Assembly (NCBI GenBank): GCA_030686995.1
Contig: CM060685.1
Span: forward strand, 27,729,204 to 27,793,203
Direction: 5' to 3'
DNA from: Artemisia argyi
Taxonomy: Eukaryota; Streptophyta; Magnoliopsida; Asterales; Asteraceae
DNA: 64,000 bases
The first letter of the stretch is position 1. Every line of letters begins with the position of its first letter. Under the pieces are notes generated by a model. The model saw nothing but the letters and a program-made list of their open reading frames with translations, did not search any database and was not told the DNA's origin. Positions 1 to 11,675 of the stretch are shown here, piece by piece. Position numbers and translations under genes: made by a program.

Positions 1-716
1 TAGGTAGTATCTTGTTACGTAAGCTTTTCGCCTATGTAACGGGCTGAGATATGTGATTCACCCATATCCGTTGTACTTAAACGTTTTTTGGAGTAATATA
101 TTTACCGGGTCGTTGACCTTTTACCCAAAAAAAAACATTTCATCTTAATGTGAAGTTTCTTTTGTAGCAAAGAAGTTCACAAGTTCATATAAAGTTACAA
201 GTATTCAACACAACGTTGCAAGACTTGTTAGCTTAGCATCGTGTAGACTTTGTGTAGTTTACACTTCATTTGATTATGTATTTTCAGTAGTGATTGGTTA
301 GTATTTTAGTCCTCAAAATACAAAGTGTGACGGGAGTTGTTGTACCATTGTAAAAGAACTAACGGGAGTGGTTGTACCCTTGTAAAAGAACTCGACATCT
401 AGCTTAGTGTCGGTAAACGTGTATAAGCGACGTGTAAGGTTTTCTCCACCGGTGAAAGGAGCTTGTTGACTAGTGAAAGAAACTCTCGAGTTGGATACTC
501 GGGGTGTGGACGTAGGGCAAGGAAAAAGAGTCCTTGTAGCCGAACCACGATAAATACTCGTGTTGTGGTTTGATCGTTTCTTTCTTTATACTTGCATGTT
601 ATATATTGTGTTTGTGTTCATATCTTTGATTAAACGGAAAGTTTCAAAAGATAATCAAACAAGTTTAAAGTTTTTAAATGGTAAACTATTCAACCCCCCT
701 TCTAGTTTTCCACAGA
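1..716 (+). mobile_element. Probable 3' part of a Ty1/copia-type LTR inserted in element A
   Basis: No coding sequence is convincing here. The stretch ends with TTCAACCCCCCTTCTAG followed by TTTTCCACA, the kind of C-run and terminal CA seen at the 3' ends of SIRE/Maximus-type copia LTRs (family resemblance from memory). Directly after it, on the other strand, gag of element A resumes. That suggests a plus-oriented LTR, perhaps solo, whose 5' end and target-site duplication lie outside the window. The family call is weak; the change from unexplained DNA to gag at about 717 is clearer. Confidence 0.35.
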
Positions 717-1859
717 AAGTACGGTTAGCGGGTGAACCGTTTGGTTGGTAACGATTAGGTGGATTGGAAGAATTTTTTTGTTTTGTTTCCACCTAAGATT
801 CGGGTGATTTTTCCAAGAAGGGTTGTAGGAATCACCTTAAGGGTTTGGCTCGGGTTTGAAAGTGTACCACTTGTCTCCCGCTTCGTCGGTACGCGAGGAT
901 GCGTAGTCCGCAAAAGCTTGTCCGGGGAGTTCCACGCAATCACGAGTGTCATGGGGACCACTACATAATTCGCATGAAGAAGTGATTTTGTTCACTTGGC
1001 TTGAAGGCTTAGGAGCTTCGTAGGATTATATGAGAAACTTGACTTGGTCTTCAAGTTACATGATCCTACGGTCGGGAGTGCTAGAATTGTTCGAAGGCAA
1101 AGATATTGCCTTGACCGTTTTGTTCAAATAACGGGGATCATTCCAACTTTCGTTGTCATAGAGAGCAAGATCTTCTATGAGTTCCAATGATTCTTCCGCA
1201 CTAAGATCACGTAGCTTGCCACCGGACGATTGGTCAATGGTTCACCTTGTGGAGAGGTCGATATGGTCATAGAAGATTTGGACTTGGAGCCAAAGATCTA
1301 TGCCATGATGAGGGACTTTTTGGAGTAAGTCCTTGAAACGAGTCCATGCTTCATATAGAGTTTCACCTTGACGTTGTTGGAACATCAAGATGTCATTTCT
1401 AAGCTTGGTAGTTCTCCCCGGTGGGAAAAATTGAGCAAGGAAACGAGTGGTGAGATCATCCCATGAGGTGATGGATCCCGCGGGTAAACGTTCAAGCCAT
1501 TGACTAGCTTGATCACGTAGAGAGAATTGGAATAGGCGTAATCGGGTCGACTCTCTAGTTGTAATATCAAGGTCTATAGAATCTATGATTTTAAGGAAGT
1601 CCTTGAGATGTTGATTAGGATCTTCGGAACGAAGTCTATGGAATGCACATCCGCTTTGCACCAACCGGATGGTGTCGGATCGCAAGGGGGACACAATGGC
1701 TCCTTGAGTGAGCTCAATAGTGTTTCGATAGCCTTGGTGGCTAGGACGGGAATACTCTCCTAAGGTTCGGGGCCTAAGAGGTTGGTTTGCTAGTGGTGGG
1801 TTTTGTGGGTGGTTTTGTTGTGGTGGGTTGATGGGTTCAAAGAGGTTACCACCTTCCAT
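717..1859 (-). pseudogene. gag: Athila-type gag of element A, truncated and broken
   Basis: This is the capsid/nucleocapsid gene of a Ty3/gypsy element, starting at the ATG 1857-1859. The N-terminal 205 codons hold a retrotransposon gag domain (LRLFQFSLRDQASQWLERLP, then the FLAQFFPP and EAWTRFKDLL segments). The frame is broken by a TGA at 1242-1244 where the homologous gag of element C (61694 downwards) reads on. Reading past it in the same frame gives continued gag-like protein, including a nucleocapsid zinc knuckle CELCSGPHDTRDC (936-974, CX2CX3HX4C) and a YNPSWKNHPNLRW block typical of Athila-group gag. Similarity is lost near 717. The closest relative in the window is the gag of element C, including the shared MEGGN start. 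It is not functional as read. Confidence 0.85.
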
Positions 1860-2004
1860 GATGTCGGATGGTAAAGGTTACGAACAAAGACACAAAGAAA
1901 TAAGATAGACTAAAGAAAACCTAAAAATAAAAATAAAATCTTACTAGAAATGAATCTAGCAAGTAGACCTAATAAAAAGAAATCCTAACCTAGACAATAA
2001 CTAT

Positions 2005-2022
2005 TCCTCGGGCTACGGTGCC
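2005..2022 (-). other. Degenerate tRNA-Asp primer binding site of element A
   Basis: On the minus strand the sequence just downstream of the LTR is a mutated form of TGGCGCCGCTGCCGGGGA, the tRNA-Asp-type primer site that is clean in elements B, C and E. Position and partial match support it; several bases are changed. Confidence 0.65.
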
Positions 2023-2029
2023 AAAAACT

Positions 2030-3465
2030 TGATACGTGGGAATCGCACCAGGCTTTACCTCTCGAGGGATCTTGAGAAGCTTATAACCCCCACCAGGCAG
2101 TGTACCTGATCGTTGTAGTATAGTATAGTGACAAGTACCGGGGGATTGATCGTTCAACTCAGGAATAGTGTCGCTAGGATTAGAAAGTCTCCTAAATTAA
2201 GTCTAAAGGTGAGGGATGATTCTTTTTGTATTTTTATATTTTATAAAAGCAATTAAAATCTCGGGTTTTGGAAGAGTGGGTGGAATTAGTTGCTAGCCAA
2301 CTAACCCAATTTACTAAAATGCAATCAAAATAAAATAACAGAAATGAAAATAAATCTAATTATACTAATGTGGTGTAAACAATGATGGGGAAAGTTATGT
2401 TTACTTAGGTTTCATTACTCCCTAGATATCTTTTACAGGTTGATAGCTTGTTAAAATTGCATGGATGACGGGTCATATTCCTTAATACTAGTCGTAGGGC
2501 CGTGTACAATATTCCCTAACTCTATAGGATCCTACTTCACTCATATGTCAAGCGGTTAGAAGCTCCTAACATGGGATCATTAGAATTCTCCTACGCATTA
2601 AATACAACCAAATATCGTAGTTCACCTCCAATCTTGTTTCTTAAGACGTTCAAGCAAGTTACCAATGGAAGTCTGCCAGTTTTCTTAAGCCTAACATCGA
2701 ATACAATCATCCGTAACAACTATAAACAAACAATCAACCCATTATTAACATCTAGGTTTCACTACGTCTAAGCAAACACAAAAGAGATCTAGCCGAGCAT
2801 GTTAAATTGAAGACAAGCGTAAGATATATTCAAACAACACATAGACATATTGAATGAATTGAAAGAGTACTTATCTTTAATAGAACATGAAAGATTCAAA
2901 GGGTTGAAACCCTTGAAAAAGCTGGAAAATTCGACCTAGGGTTTTTTTCCCTCAAAGTTGCACACTAATGAATGAAATTTGGAAAACTATATATAGATTT
3001 TACAGGATGACGGCGTCATGTGTAAACATGTGACGCCGTCAACTCGCCGCCTATAATGAAATCGTATTGCCTAGATCCACTTTTGACGCCCTCATGTGTG
3101 ATTTTCTTCTGGGCCGTCACTAATACATGGACCATTACGGCCTTGTGTGACGCCGTCATCTCCAATGCACAAAACTCTCTGGATCGTCACGTGTATTGTC
3201 CACATCTACCTCTTTTGTTACACTTGACGTCGTCATTAAGAAACATGTGACGCCGTCAGGTACTGTTCCTAGCAAGGAAAATTAAGACTTTGCCATTTTC
3301 TTCACTTTTATGCTCCAAAAACGTCCAAAATGCTTCCTTTTTCCAGATTTCACTCCAAAAGTACCTAAAATGACAAAAGGAACGATTTAGGGCAATATTT
3401 GATCAAATAATATTAACTTCGGGCTTAAATTACCCCTTAAAAGTGGTTCACTTTTCGCCTCATCA
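2030..3465 (-). mobile_element. 5' LTR of Athila-type element A
   Basis: This 1436-bp LTR reads TGATGAGGCGAAAA...CACGTATCA on the minus strand, with TG...CA ends. It belongs to the same family as the LTRs of B, C, D and H: shared termini, a TATATATAG TATA-like box near 2990 and several TGACG-N-CGTCA palindromes at about 3006-3260. The right edge abuts broken copia coding sequence, so A inserted into element F. The partner LTR lies beyond the left window edge, so the duplication cannot be checked. Confidence 0.9.
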
Positions 3466-5596
3466 GCCATCTTCCTGACCATCAATCAGATCTTCCTCAA
3501 GAGAATGATTATTTAACCTCTGCAGTTCCACCTCAACCTGTAATTCCTCAACAGACTTATCAGTACCGGCACCAGAATCCTTCAACGTGTCTTTATACAT
3601 GACACTTTCATTAAAGACCACGTTCCTGCTAGTGACTATTTTAAATTATTCATTATCAAGCCTATATAGCATGTACCCCTTCACACCTTCAGGATACCCC
3701 AAAAGAACGCATTTTACCGACCTCGGCTCGAGCTTACCTTGTTTAACGTGTGAATATGCGACACAGCCAAAAATCCTCAACATCCCATAATCACTTGGAT
3801 GTCCCGACCACATCTCCATAGGTGTCTTTTTCTCAATCGCTGTCGATGGTGACCTATTTATAAGATATGCGGCCGTACATGTTGCTTCCGCCCAGAAGGT
3901 CTTGGGCAATCCAGACTGAATTAATAAACAACGTACCTTATCCATGAGAGTTCTATTCATCCGTTCTGCTAATCCATTCTGTTGCGGCGTCCCGGAAACT
4001 GTCAAATGTCTAGCAATCCCACTCTCAGTACATACCTGTTCAAACTCCCGGTTACAGAACTCAAGACCATTATCTGTCCTCAGATTCTTAACCGTCCTCC
4101 CAGTCTGATTCTCTACTAACTACTTCCACTCTTTGAACTTTCCAAATGCTTCATGTTTGAACCTGAGAATATAAACCCATACCCTCCTAGAATAATCATC
4201 AACAATAGATAAGAAATACCTTTTACCTCCCAATGATTCCACCTGAGACGGTCCCCATAAGTCTGAATGAACATAGTCTATCACTCCCTGAGTAGTGTGC
4301 CTTCCTACACCGAAACTGACTCGATGTGACTTTCCCAGAACACAATTCTCACAAAAATCGAGCTTACCTAGACTTTTCTTACCAAACAACTCCTGCTTTT
4401 CCAGCACCTGTAGTCCCGCCTCACTGATATGTCCTAGTCTTTTGTGCCAAACCTGCGCAAGACTGTCTTTTTCTTCAACACTAGCCTTAAGCTCACCCGC
4501 CACTACATGGCCATCAAAAGAGTATACGCAATTATCCCCCTTGATTTTGCCCGAGTGCATTTTTATGGTATATCCCTCTTTTTCAAGAGTTCCCTGCGAT
4601 ATCAAGTTTCTTTTCAATTCAGGAATATACCTGACATTGTGTAACACAAAACTTGACCCATCTTTCAGTTGTAGCCTGACCTTGCCAATACCTCTGATCT
4701 TGCACTCCCTGTTGTCACCCAACAGTACCCTGCCCCCATCGCATTCCAGAAAATCAAAAAATATGTCTGACCTGGGTGTCATGTGGTATGAACCTCCTGA
4801 ATCCATAATCCAATCCAACAAGGCTTATGCACTCATAACCATCATCACCTTAGAACCGTCATAAATCGAACCACTGGAGCTTGGTTGATCATCTTTCTTG
4901 ACGAATCCATTTGACTTCTTGCGATTATTCTTCGGAAAGTTTCTCTTCAAGTGCTCCTTAGACTGGCAAATAGAGCACTTGAATCTTCCACCTCGAGACT
5001 TAGATCTTGACTTTCCCCTAGACTGATGCGAATTCCTGCGATCAGTTCTTCCCCTCACATATAACCCTTCACCATCATCCCCCTTCGCCTTAGATCTTTC
5101 TTTGATTTCCTTTGAATTCAGTGTGGCCATCACATCCTCAAAAGTCAAAGCTTCCCGTCCATAAAGCAAGGTATCCACAAAGTGTTCGTATGATGCTGGT
5201 AAAGAAGTGAGTAATAATAAAGCAAGATCTTCATCCTCGAATTTTACCTCAATATTTGCTAAATCAAGAACAATTTTGTTGAACTCATCTATATGCTCGA
5301 AAATCGTACGTCCAGCCGGCATGTAGAATGTATACAACTTCTTCTTCATATACAACTTATTGGCCAAAGACTTTGTCATGTACAAAGTCTCAAACTTTGT
5401 TACCTAAACACAAAATCATGGCATTGTGAGCTTTCTTGTTTAGCTCAGCTTTCGCTGTAGCATCCATATTCACGGGTAAAACCTCCAGAGCTGCTTCACA
5501 TCCATGTTGGATTAATAAAGCACGCATCTTGACTCTCCATAACCCGAAATCACCAGTTCCATTGAATTTCTCGATCTCAAACTTGGCTCCCGTCAT
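3466..5596 (-). pseudogene. Ty1/copia gag-pol of element F, decayed and 3'-truncated
   Basis: This is a copia polyprotein on the minus strand. Gag runs from the ATG at 5596 and shifts frame near 5387; its zinc knuckle CSICQSKEHLKRNF has lost the last Cys (now Phe). After a stop at 4825-4827 the protease motif MDSGGSYHMTP follows, then the GAG-pre-integrase segment (WHKRLGH...CENCVLGK) and an integrase core with HSDLWGP, a DNG motif and GLAERMNRT. Further in-frame stops lie at 4120 and 3646. Coding similarity ends at 3465, where element A is inserted; reverse transcriptase and RNase H must lie beyond A, outside the window. Several independent lesions show an old dead copy. Confidence 0.92.
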
Positions 5597-5846
5597 TCTT
5601 TAATCCCTTTGTTAATTTGCTAAAACTTGTGATATATTAAACCTCACAATCACAAACTAATAAAGTACCTTGTGCAGAACCCTCTTAATTAATTAATCCT
5701 TTTGTTTTATAAATAATAAAACAAAAAAAACAAATTGAATTTTATTTTAAAATATTGGATTCCACCAATTTTATAAAAACAAAAAACAAATTCTCCTTTT
5801 TGACTTTATCAAAAAACCTCTGGTCTCTTTCTTATCCCTTTGTACG

Positions 5847-5893
<47 letters not shown>

Positions 5894-6183
5894 TGATGTG
5901 TCCTTCTTCTTCTATACGTCGACAAGAAGGAAAAACAACCAAGAAACACCAGAAAATTTGTTGATCCGAAAACCAACACAACCTTAAGCCTTCAACTCCT
6001 TGTCGCGAACCCGGACAATCAAAGAACTCAAGATCCCTTTAAAGTCGATACCCTGCTCCTTCTTGTTGTCGTTCAACCTTGTAGCCCAAGCAGAAAACAA
6101 CCTTTCTGCTCCTACAAGAAGAATGAACCACAAAAACCCTTCAATCGATCGACCAAGTAACCAGAAACCTTCGCGAACCAAAG
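5597..6183 (-). other. Untranslated leader of copia element F with a long A tract
   Basis: This lies between the primer site and gag of F. It is AT-rich with an uninterrupted run of A of about 40 bases (5850-5890, plus strand). Open frames on both strands (5984-6349 and 6000-6308) show no family features and look like chance. Confidence 0.6.
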
Positions 6184-6196
6184 CTCTTGATACCAC
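6184..6196 (-). other. tRNA-iMet-type primer binding site of element F
   Basis: The minus strand reads TGGTATCAAGAGC two bases after the LTR end. It differs by one inserted base from the usual copia primer site TGGTATCAGAGC, which is intact in element G. Confidence 0.8.
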
Positions 6197-6198
6197 TT

Positions 6199-6555
6199 GT
6201 AGGATTCGACAACCTACAACCCTAATTACTAGAGCGGATAACTCGACCGTGAAGATAAGATGTCGACAGGAAAAGCTTTGCACAAGTAAGTACCCTAATC
6301 GACTTTGATTAGTATTGAAAGAATGCGTACATAAACCTTCACCCCTCATCTCTATTTATAGAGAATGAGGGGGTAAGAAACCGACTCCTAAACCGCCTAG
6401 GAATCTAGTCGGCTGATACAATGAAAATGAAAGAAACGGTGGTCTTGGGCTTGGGACACAAGCCAAACAAACCGACACATACATAGCTAATAGAGTTTAA
6501 CACTAAGACCCCTAGACTTATTCGTAAGCTTAATATAGAGACTAATATTGTAACA
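6199..6555 (-). mobile_element. 5' LTR of copia element F
   Basis: This is a 357-bp LTR that on the minus strand begins TGTTACAATATTAG and ends CCTACA, next to the primer site. A canonical TATA box (CTATAAATAG) lies at 6351-6364 on the minus strand. The outer boundary is inferred from the TG/CA rule, because the partner LTR is outside the window. Confidence 0.72.
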
Positions 6556-6888
6556 ACTATTTTGTATTAAAAATGCAAGTGTACTATATTCATACTTATA
6601 TACTTTTTCAAAAGTATTTTTCATGTTAATTACCAATCTTATCTAAAAAACAACTAATGTGTCTTTTACTTTAAAATTTTGAGGATGTTCAAGTCTTTTA
6701 TGATGGCATGCCACTCCACTTAGCCCGTCCAACTAAACTTCCCAACTCGAACTCTTGCTTGTTCGGAAACCACTTGCGAAAATGATTGTGGGTGTACGAG
6801 ACCAACCTGGCTTCCCATTCCGTCTCAACCAGCCCCTCTCCTCTCAATTCAAATTAGCGGTCTCTAATGTTAATCATCTTTGTAACTA
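6556..6888. other. No recognisable feature
   Basis: AT-rich unique-looking sequence with no coding potential, RNA gene or repeat that I recognise. Confidence 0.5.
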
Positions 6889-7518
6889 GGGGTTGCAATT
6901 TTTGACCCGACACGAAACTTAACAGGTTCGGGTTGAGCTAAATATATTTCAGGTCAGGTTTGGGTCAACATATCTAACCTTGAGGTGGCAATTCGGGTCG
7001 GGTTCGGGTTAGCCGATTCGGGTTGACAGGTTGGCGGGTCAAAAAACCCCAACCCGGACCTGACCTATTTAATTAATCGGGTCAGCTATGTCAACCCTAA
7101 CCTTTTTACTCATAACCCGAGCCTGACCCATTTAACTAGTTGGGTTGGCGGGTTAAATAGGTTACACGGGTTTAATAGGTTAAACGTGTTTCGGGCTAAC
7201 CCATGTAACCCGTTTATATACCAAAGTTAGCACATTAAATGGGTTAAATAGGTTAAATGGGTTTGTGGGTAAATCCGTTTAACCCATTTAACCCGTATAA
7301 TAAAATATAAATAAATTTTAATTTAAGAAAAAAATCTTAAATGGGTTAGCGGGCCGAGCTGTTTAATTTATTTCCAACCCGAACCTGACCTGTTTAATAT
7401 ACGGGTTAAATGGGTCGACCAAAACCCGACCCGAAATCTATTTACACTCAACTTGAACCTGTTAATTTTCGTGTCGGTTTCAGGTCGGGTTTCGTGTCGG
7501 GTCAGAAATTGCCACCCC
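6889..7518. mobile_element. Foldback-type element with long GGGTC-rich inverted repeats, flanked by TA
   Basis: The left end GGGGTTGCAATTTTTGACCC and the reverse complement of the right end (GGGGTGGCAATTTCTGACCC) match closely, and the similarity runs inward for roughly 90 bases (6889-6980 against about 7425-7518). Both sides are flanked by TA. A second GGTGGCAATT start at about 6984 suggests a related copy nested inside. There is no ORF, so it is non-autonomous; the superfamily is uncertain (TA duplication would fit mariner-like elements). Confidence 0.6.
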
Positions 7519-8040
7519 TAATTATGAGTATCTATTTCTCCTCGACCTCTACTTTTTTCTAATATAAACGTGATTTCAAAAATATTTTTAAAACTAATCT
7601 TAAAGCTAGAAATCAAAACTTTATAAAACTAAACACTTTTAAAAGTAAAATAAACAAAAGCAGCCTTTTTTTATAAGCTAAAAGAAAAAGCATAAACAAA
7701 AATTTTCAGACAATACAAAATATTTTAAGAACAAGACTTGTTGCTCCTAAACTTAATAAAATAAAAGGCTACATAGTCTATATGGAGTAAAATATATGAA
7801 ACAAGAAAAAGTGACATTCGAACAAGTAACATAACAGTGCCTGAAAACTTAATAATGTAGTTATTGGTTTTTTAAATCTAACATAACAAAATACGAGAAG
7901 TAAAGAAATGATAAAAAGATACATTCAATGAAAGAAATATGACTAAAATTGAGTACAAGATAATAGCGGCACTACAAAAAAGAAAAAAAGATAACTTAAA
8001 TCTTGTTTAAAAATTTATTCTAGCCTTACTCCTACTCCTA
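7519..8040. other. No recognisable feature
   Basis: Very AT-rich intergenic sequence; no ORF or repeat that I can identify. Confidence 0.5.
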
Positions 8041-8158
8041 AGAGCAATGGTAGCCATAACTCAAGTTAAAAAATAACACAGCGTCACGTCAGCGCCACAT
8101 CATCTCAACACCAAATAACATAACAACAAAAAACACCAGAAAATCATAACACCAAATA

Positions 8159-8926
8159 GAGGTGTTAATCGGGTCGGGTTCGGGTCAATTCGGGTCGGGT
8201 CAAAGTCGGGTCAAAGCTAAAAATATCATACCAGAACCCGACCCTATTTGAACTCGGGTTCGTCGGGTTCGGGTCAAACCGGGTCGAGTCAAGTCAGGTC
8301 GGGTCAAGTCAGGTTTGGGTTTGTACCATTTATAAAATCACATAATTCAATTTCTTAAAACTTAGTAGTTAAAATCTTAAACAACTAAAAGGTATATTTA
8401 TAAATCAAATAAATGTGTTTGTTGCATTTGTATGTTAAAGTAGGCTTGTTGCAAATTTGCAATTGACAAATGTATAAATATTAAAGAACCACAAATATAA
8501 TGGAATTTGGAAGTTGTAAACTCGAATCATGCAAATGCATGCAACCATGCATGGTAACAAGCTAACAATGCCATGAATCGTATCTATAATTAGTTACCAA
8601 ATAAATAACTAAATTGCATTTGTTTGTTGGAGACTAGCAGACTGTAGTAGTCTTGCTGCATACTTATAGATTTGCAAAGTTTCACTTGCATCAATAGATA
8701 AAATGGCAAATACTAAGAACATAGAATAATATGAAAATAAAAGAACAAGACTACACTTGACATTTGTTGCAACTTACAAATTCTATCATTCAAATAACAA
8801 AAACCTAGAATAACACTTGCAGACATCAGACATTTTGGTCACAAAATCACAACAGTAGGCAACGTTTGATGATTTAACTTGGGCCTATCAATTGAATAAA
8901 GATTAGGCAAAGTTTATATGAAAAAT

Positions 8927-8975
<49 letters not shown>

Positions 8976-9125
8976 GGTATAGTCGAGTTGACCCGATACC
9001 CGACCCTATTTCGTATTCGGATTAATCGGGTTGATCCGATTGAGCCGAGTTGGATTTTGAACCCGACTAACCCGACCCGAGTATCTTTATTCGGGTCCGG
9101 GTCGGGTCGGGATTTATGACACCCC
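8159..9125. mobile_element. Second GGGTCGGGTT-rich inverted-repeat element, flanked by TA
   Basis: The left end GAGGTGTTAATCGGGTCGGG and the reverse complement of the right end (GGGGTGTCATAAATCCCGAC) are related, both TA-flanked, and both arms are built of degenerate CGGGTCGGGTT repeats. A run of about 45 A lies at 8928-8971. It resembles 6889-7518 in composition and ends. No coding capacity. Confidence 0.5.
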
Positions 9126-9141
9126 TAACACCATATATATA

Positions 9142-9441
9142 CAGGGCCGTCCCATTAATTTATGAAATTTTTGAGGGCCCTGGACGAAATTAAATAATAG
9201 GCCTTTCGATAAGGAATGCTATATATAAAGTGTCACCATTTATAAGATATAATGCAATTAGTTAGCTAAACGTTCTAACATATTACTCATTTCAGATACT
9301 TTCTAATCTAAATACTTTTTTCTTTGTGAAATATATTGCGTACACATGCATATAATTATTAACGGGACAAAATTTGAGGCCCTTAAAAAATTTTGGGCCC
9401 TGTGCGGTCGCTCACCTTGCACACCCTCAAAGCCGGCCCTG
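9142..9441. mobile_element. Non-autonomous hAT-like element
   Basis: This is a 300-bp element starting CAGGGCCGTCCC and ending GCCGGCCCTG, giving a short terminal inverted repeat CAGGGCCG. It is flanked on both sides by TATATATA (9134-9141 and 9442-9449), the 8-bp duplication length of hAT elements. The duplication is low-complexity, so support is moderate. Confidence 0.5.
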
Positions 9442-9456
9442 TATATATATATAGAC

Positions 9457-9813
9457 TAAGGATCAAATGAGAAGAATTCTTAAAATAAGAAGAATGAGAA
9501 ATAACTATAATTGCACATTAGAGATGCATTAGTTTGAATTAGATGCTTCCTTAATCTTTTAGTTGCATCATAAGATATTTTCTAGCTAAAAATTAGATAC
9601 ATATACGAATCTTATGTATTTTTCATACTCTGCAGGCCAAATTTATTGCTAGTACTACATTGCATCGTTTTCACTTCAAAATCACATTTGAAACTAATTG
9701 TGATGCATCTAAATGAATAGAGATGCATCTAATTCAAGTCGATGCATCTCAAATATGCGGTTATAATTATTTCTCATTCTTCTCATTTTAAATTTCTTCT
9801 CACTGGATCCTTA
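9457..9813. mobile_element. MITE with about 54-bp terminal inverted repeats
   Basis: The left arm, TAAGGATCAAATGAGAAG and onward to about 9510, matches the reverse complement of the right arm (about 9760-9813, ending CTTCTCACTGGATCCTTA), including the shared inner block AGAAGAATGAGAAATAA. The 357-bp length and lack of an ORF fit a MITE. A degenerate GATGCATCTAA motif is repeated in the middle. Confidence 0.7.
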
Positions 9814-9945
<132 letters not shown>

Positions 9946-10353
9946 TTACAAAACAAAACAAAACATGAAAGAAATATAAAGTTGTTATTTAGGCCATGTA
10001 AACCACTTTCCAGCCCAGCCTAGCTCAGGCCATGCCACTATACCAAAAAAAAAAAAAAAAAAAAAAAAAAACTCATCTTCTTCCTCTTGATACCTGCGCG
10101 CGCACACACAAACACAAACCCACACAACAATACTCATCATCTTCTCATCAATCTGCCGTTGCATATGTTTGAGGGGGTGATTTGATTTTTTTTTTTTATT
10201 AATCATACGTTACAACGCACGTTGGTGGAGTAACTCACGTTGAAACGCTGCTCTAACGCGATGGGCTAGGAAATGGTGATAACTTGGTAACGTGCGTTGA
10301 AACCATGCCACCTAGGAATAACGCCGGATCTGCGTTATGGCTCCCTTTGCTCT

Positions 10354-11109
10354 AAACTAAGAAAAAACAAAACTAAAACTAGGGAGATTTATAAAAGTTA
10401 GGGGGAGAAGATCTCTATGGCGTCTGGTGGTGTTGTCTTTTTATCCTTGTATAGCTTTTGCCCCAAGAAAAAATAAATGGCTCAAAGCCACGTTGTACTC
10501 AAAAAGAAATAGTCGCATGCAACAGCAGATCACATGGGCTTGTGTACATGTGGGCAGAACCCTTGGCCTTCTTTTCTACACTGGACTATGTTGGGCTTGC
10601 AAGGCCTGGTCACATCTTTATTTGCTTTGGTTGGCTGGAACATTAATATTGAGAAAGAGATAATATTGGTCTTCACTTGGATGTTGTAGAAAGCATGACT
10701 GAGCACTCCCACTTTCATTACTATATATAATAACGCAGCGTCAATCCTATGGAAATGTGCCATGCTACTTCCTGATTGGTTCTCGCTATTTAAAAAACCA
10801 TATTCTTTGGGCTGCATACTGGCCTCTTTGTTTTACTTATTTTTAGTCCACACCCAAGCCGTTTTTTCTCCCTTTTATTGGGCTTATTTTTGTTGGACTT
10901 ATTTAACAATGAGAAGATCAATAACTTGAGCTCATATAACCTTTGTTCTATGTTGTATCATCGCATAATAATAAAGAAACGTACATACACGCAAACAACG
11001 AACCGAAACACATGCCAAAAATACCCGCCGCAACGCGGCGGCCTTCATTACCTTGTTTTATATAAAGCGCTGGTCTTCAATTGACAATTTAATTCCTTCA
11101 TATATATAT
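10354..11109. other. No recognised gene
   Basis: Several 60-95-codon open frames overlap on both strands at 10427-10817, but none has a recognisable domain or gene context. Nothing else stands out. Confidence 0.4.
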
Positions 11110-11160
11110 ACTAGACGAGTACCCATGCATAGCAACGGAACTTTCTAGCGGCAAACAACT
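11110..11160 (+). repeat. Dispersed repeat, copy 1
   Basis: ACTAGACGAGTACCCATGCA followed by TAGCAACGGAA and a diverged tail. It matches copy 2 at 13676-13726 over about 50 bases in the same orientation. The ACTAGACGAGTACC type of sequence is, from memory, common at ends of plant repeats; the class is not identified. Confidence 0.6.
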
Positions 11161-11390
11161 ATAATTTCGATATTGTAGTTAATAGTTTCGTGTAATGTTT
11201 ACACATAAAACGTGAGATATTAAAATTTAATTAAAAAAAGTTGTAACGTGTGAAAATATCAAAATGTATAGCTACAAACTCGTCCAAAAACGTATGATAG
11301 GCAACTAAATTCCAACATCTATTTTGAATTTGTTGCATCACAATATCGATAAGACAACTGCCATCTTCGTAGACGTATATGAGAGGCTTA

Positions 11391-11675
11391 CAATCACATT
11401 ATGATAAGATGATGTTCAAAACATTAAAGTTGGCAATGGCTTTAGTAAATGTGTTATCCATGTAAGCAGTTTACACATATAAATGTTATTTTTGGTAAAC
11501 CATGGTTTCCGAATTTTTGGCCAAGTAATTCACAGGGTTTGAACCCACCACCACACAGACCCAAACCACGTTAAGCTCTCCCTTTTCAGGAGGTTGCAAT
11601 AACATTAGGATCAGATGATGTTCAAAATATTAAAGTTGGCAATGGCTTTAGTGAAGGTGTTGTCCAGGTAAGCAC
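11391..11675 (+). repeat. Duplicated exon-like fragment
   Basis: Two copies of a segment of about 78 bp (11391-11468 and 11598-11675) share GATGATGTTCAAAA and AAAGTTGGCAATGGCTTTAG. The second reads as an open frame (TLGSDDVQNIKVGNGFSEGV) ending CAG and followed by GTAAGC, like a plant 5' splice site. I do not recognise the protein; it may be a captured or decayed gene fragment. Confidence 0.35.

Noticed and set aside
4295..4864. 189-codon plus-strand ORF over copia F
   Set aside because: Antisense shadow of the protease-integrase frame; Ser/Leu/Pro-rich without a domain.
5984..6349. 121-codon minus-strand ORF in the F leader and LTR
   Set aside because: It spans the LTR, primer site and leader, with no family features; chance open frame.
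10427..10817. Small genes on both strands
   Set aside because: Mutually overlapping short frames with no domain, no splice context and no repeat association.
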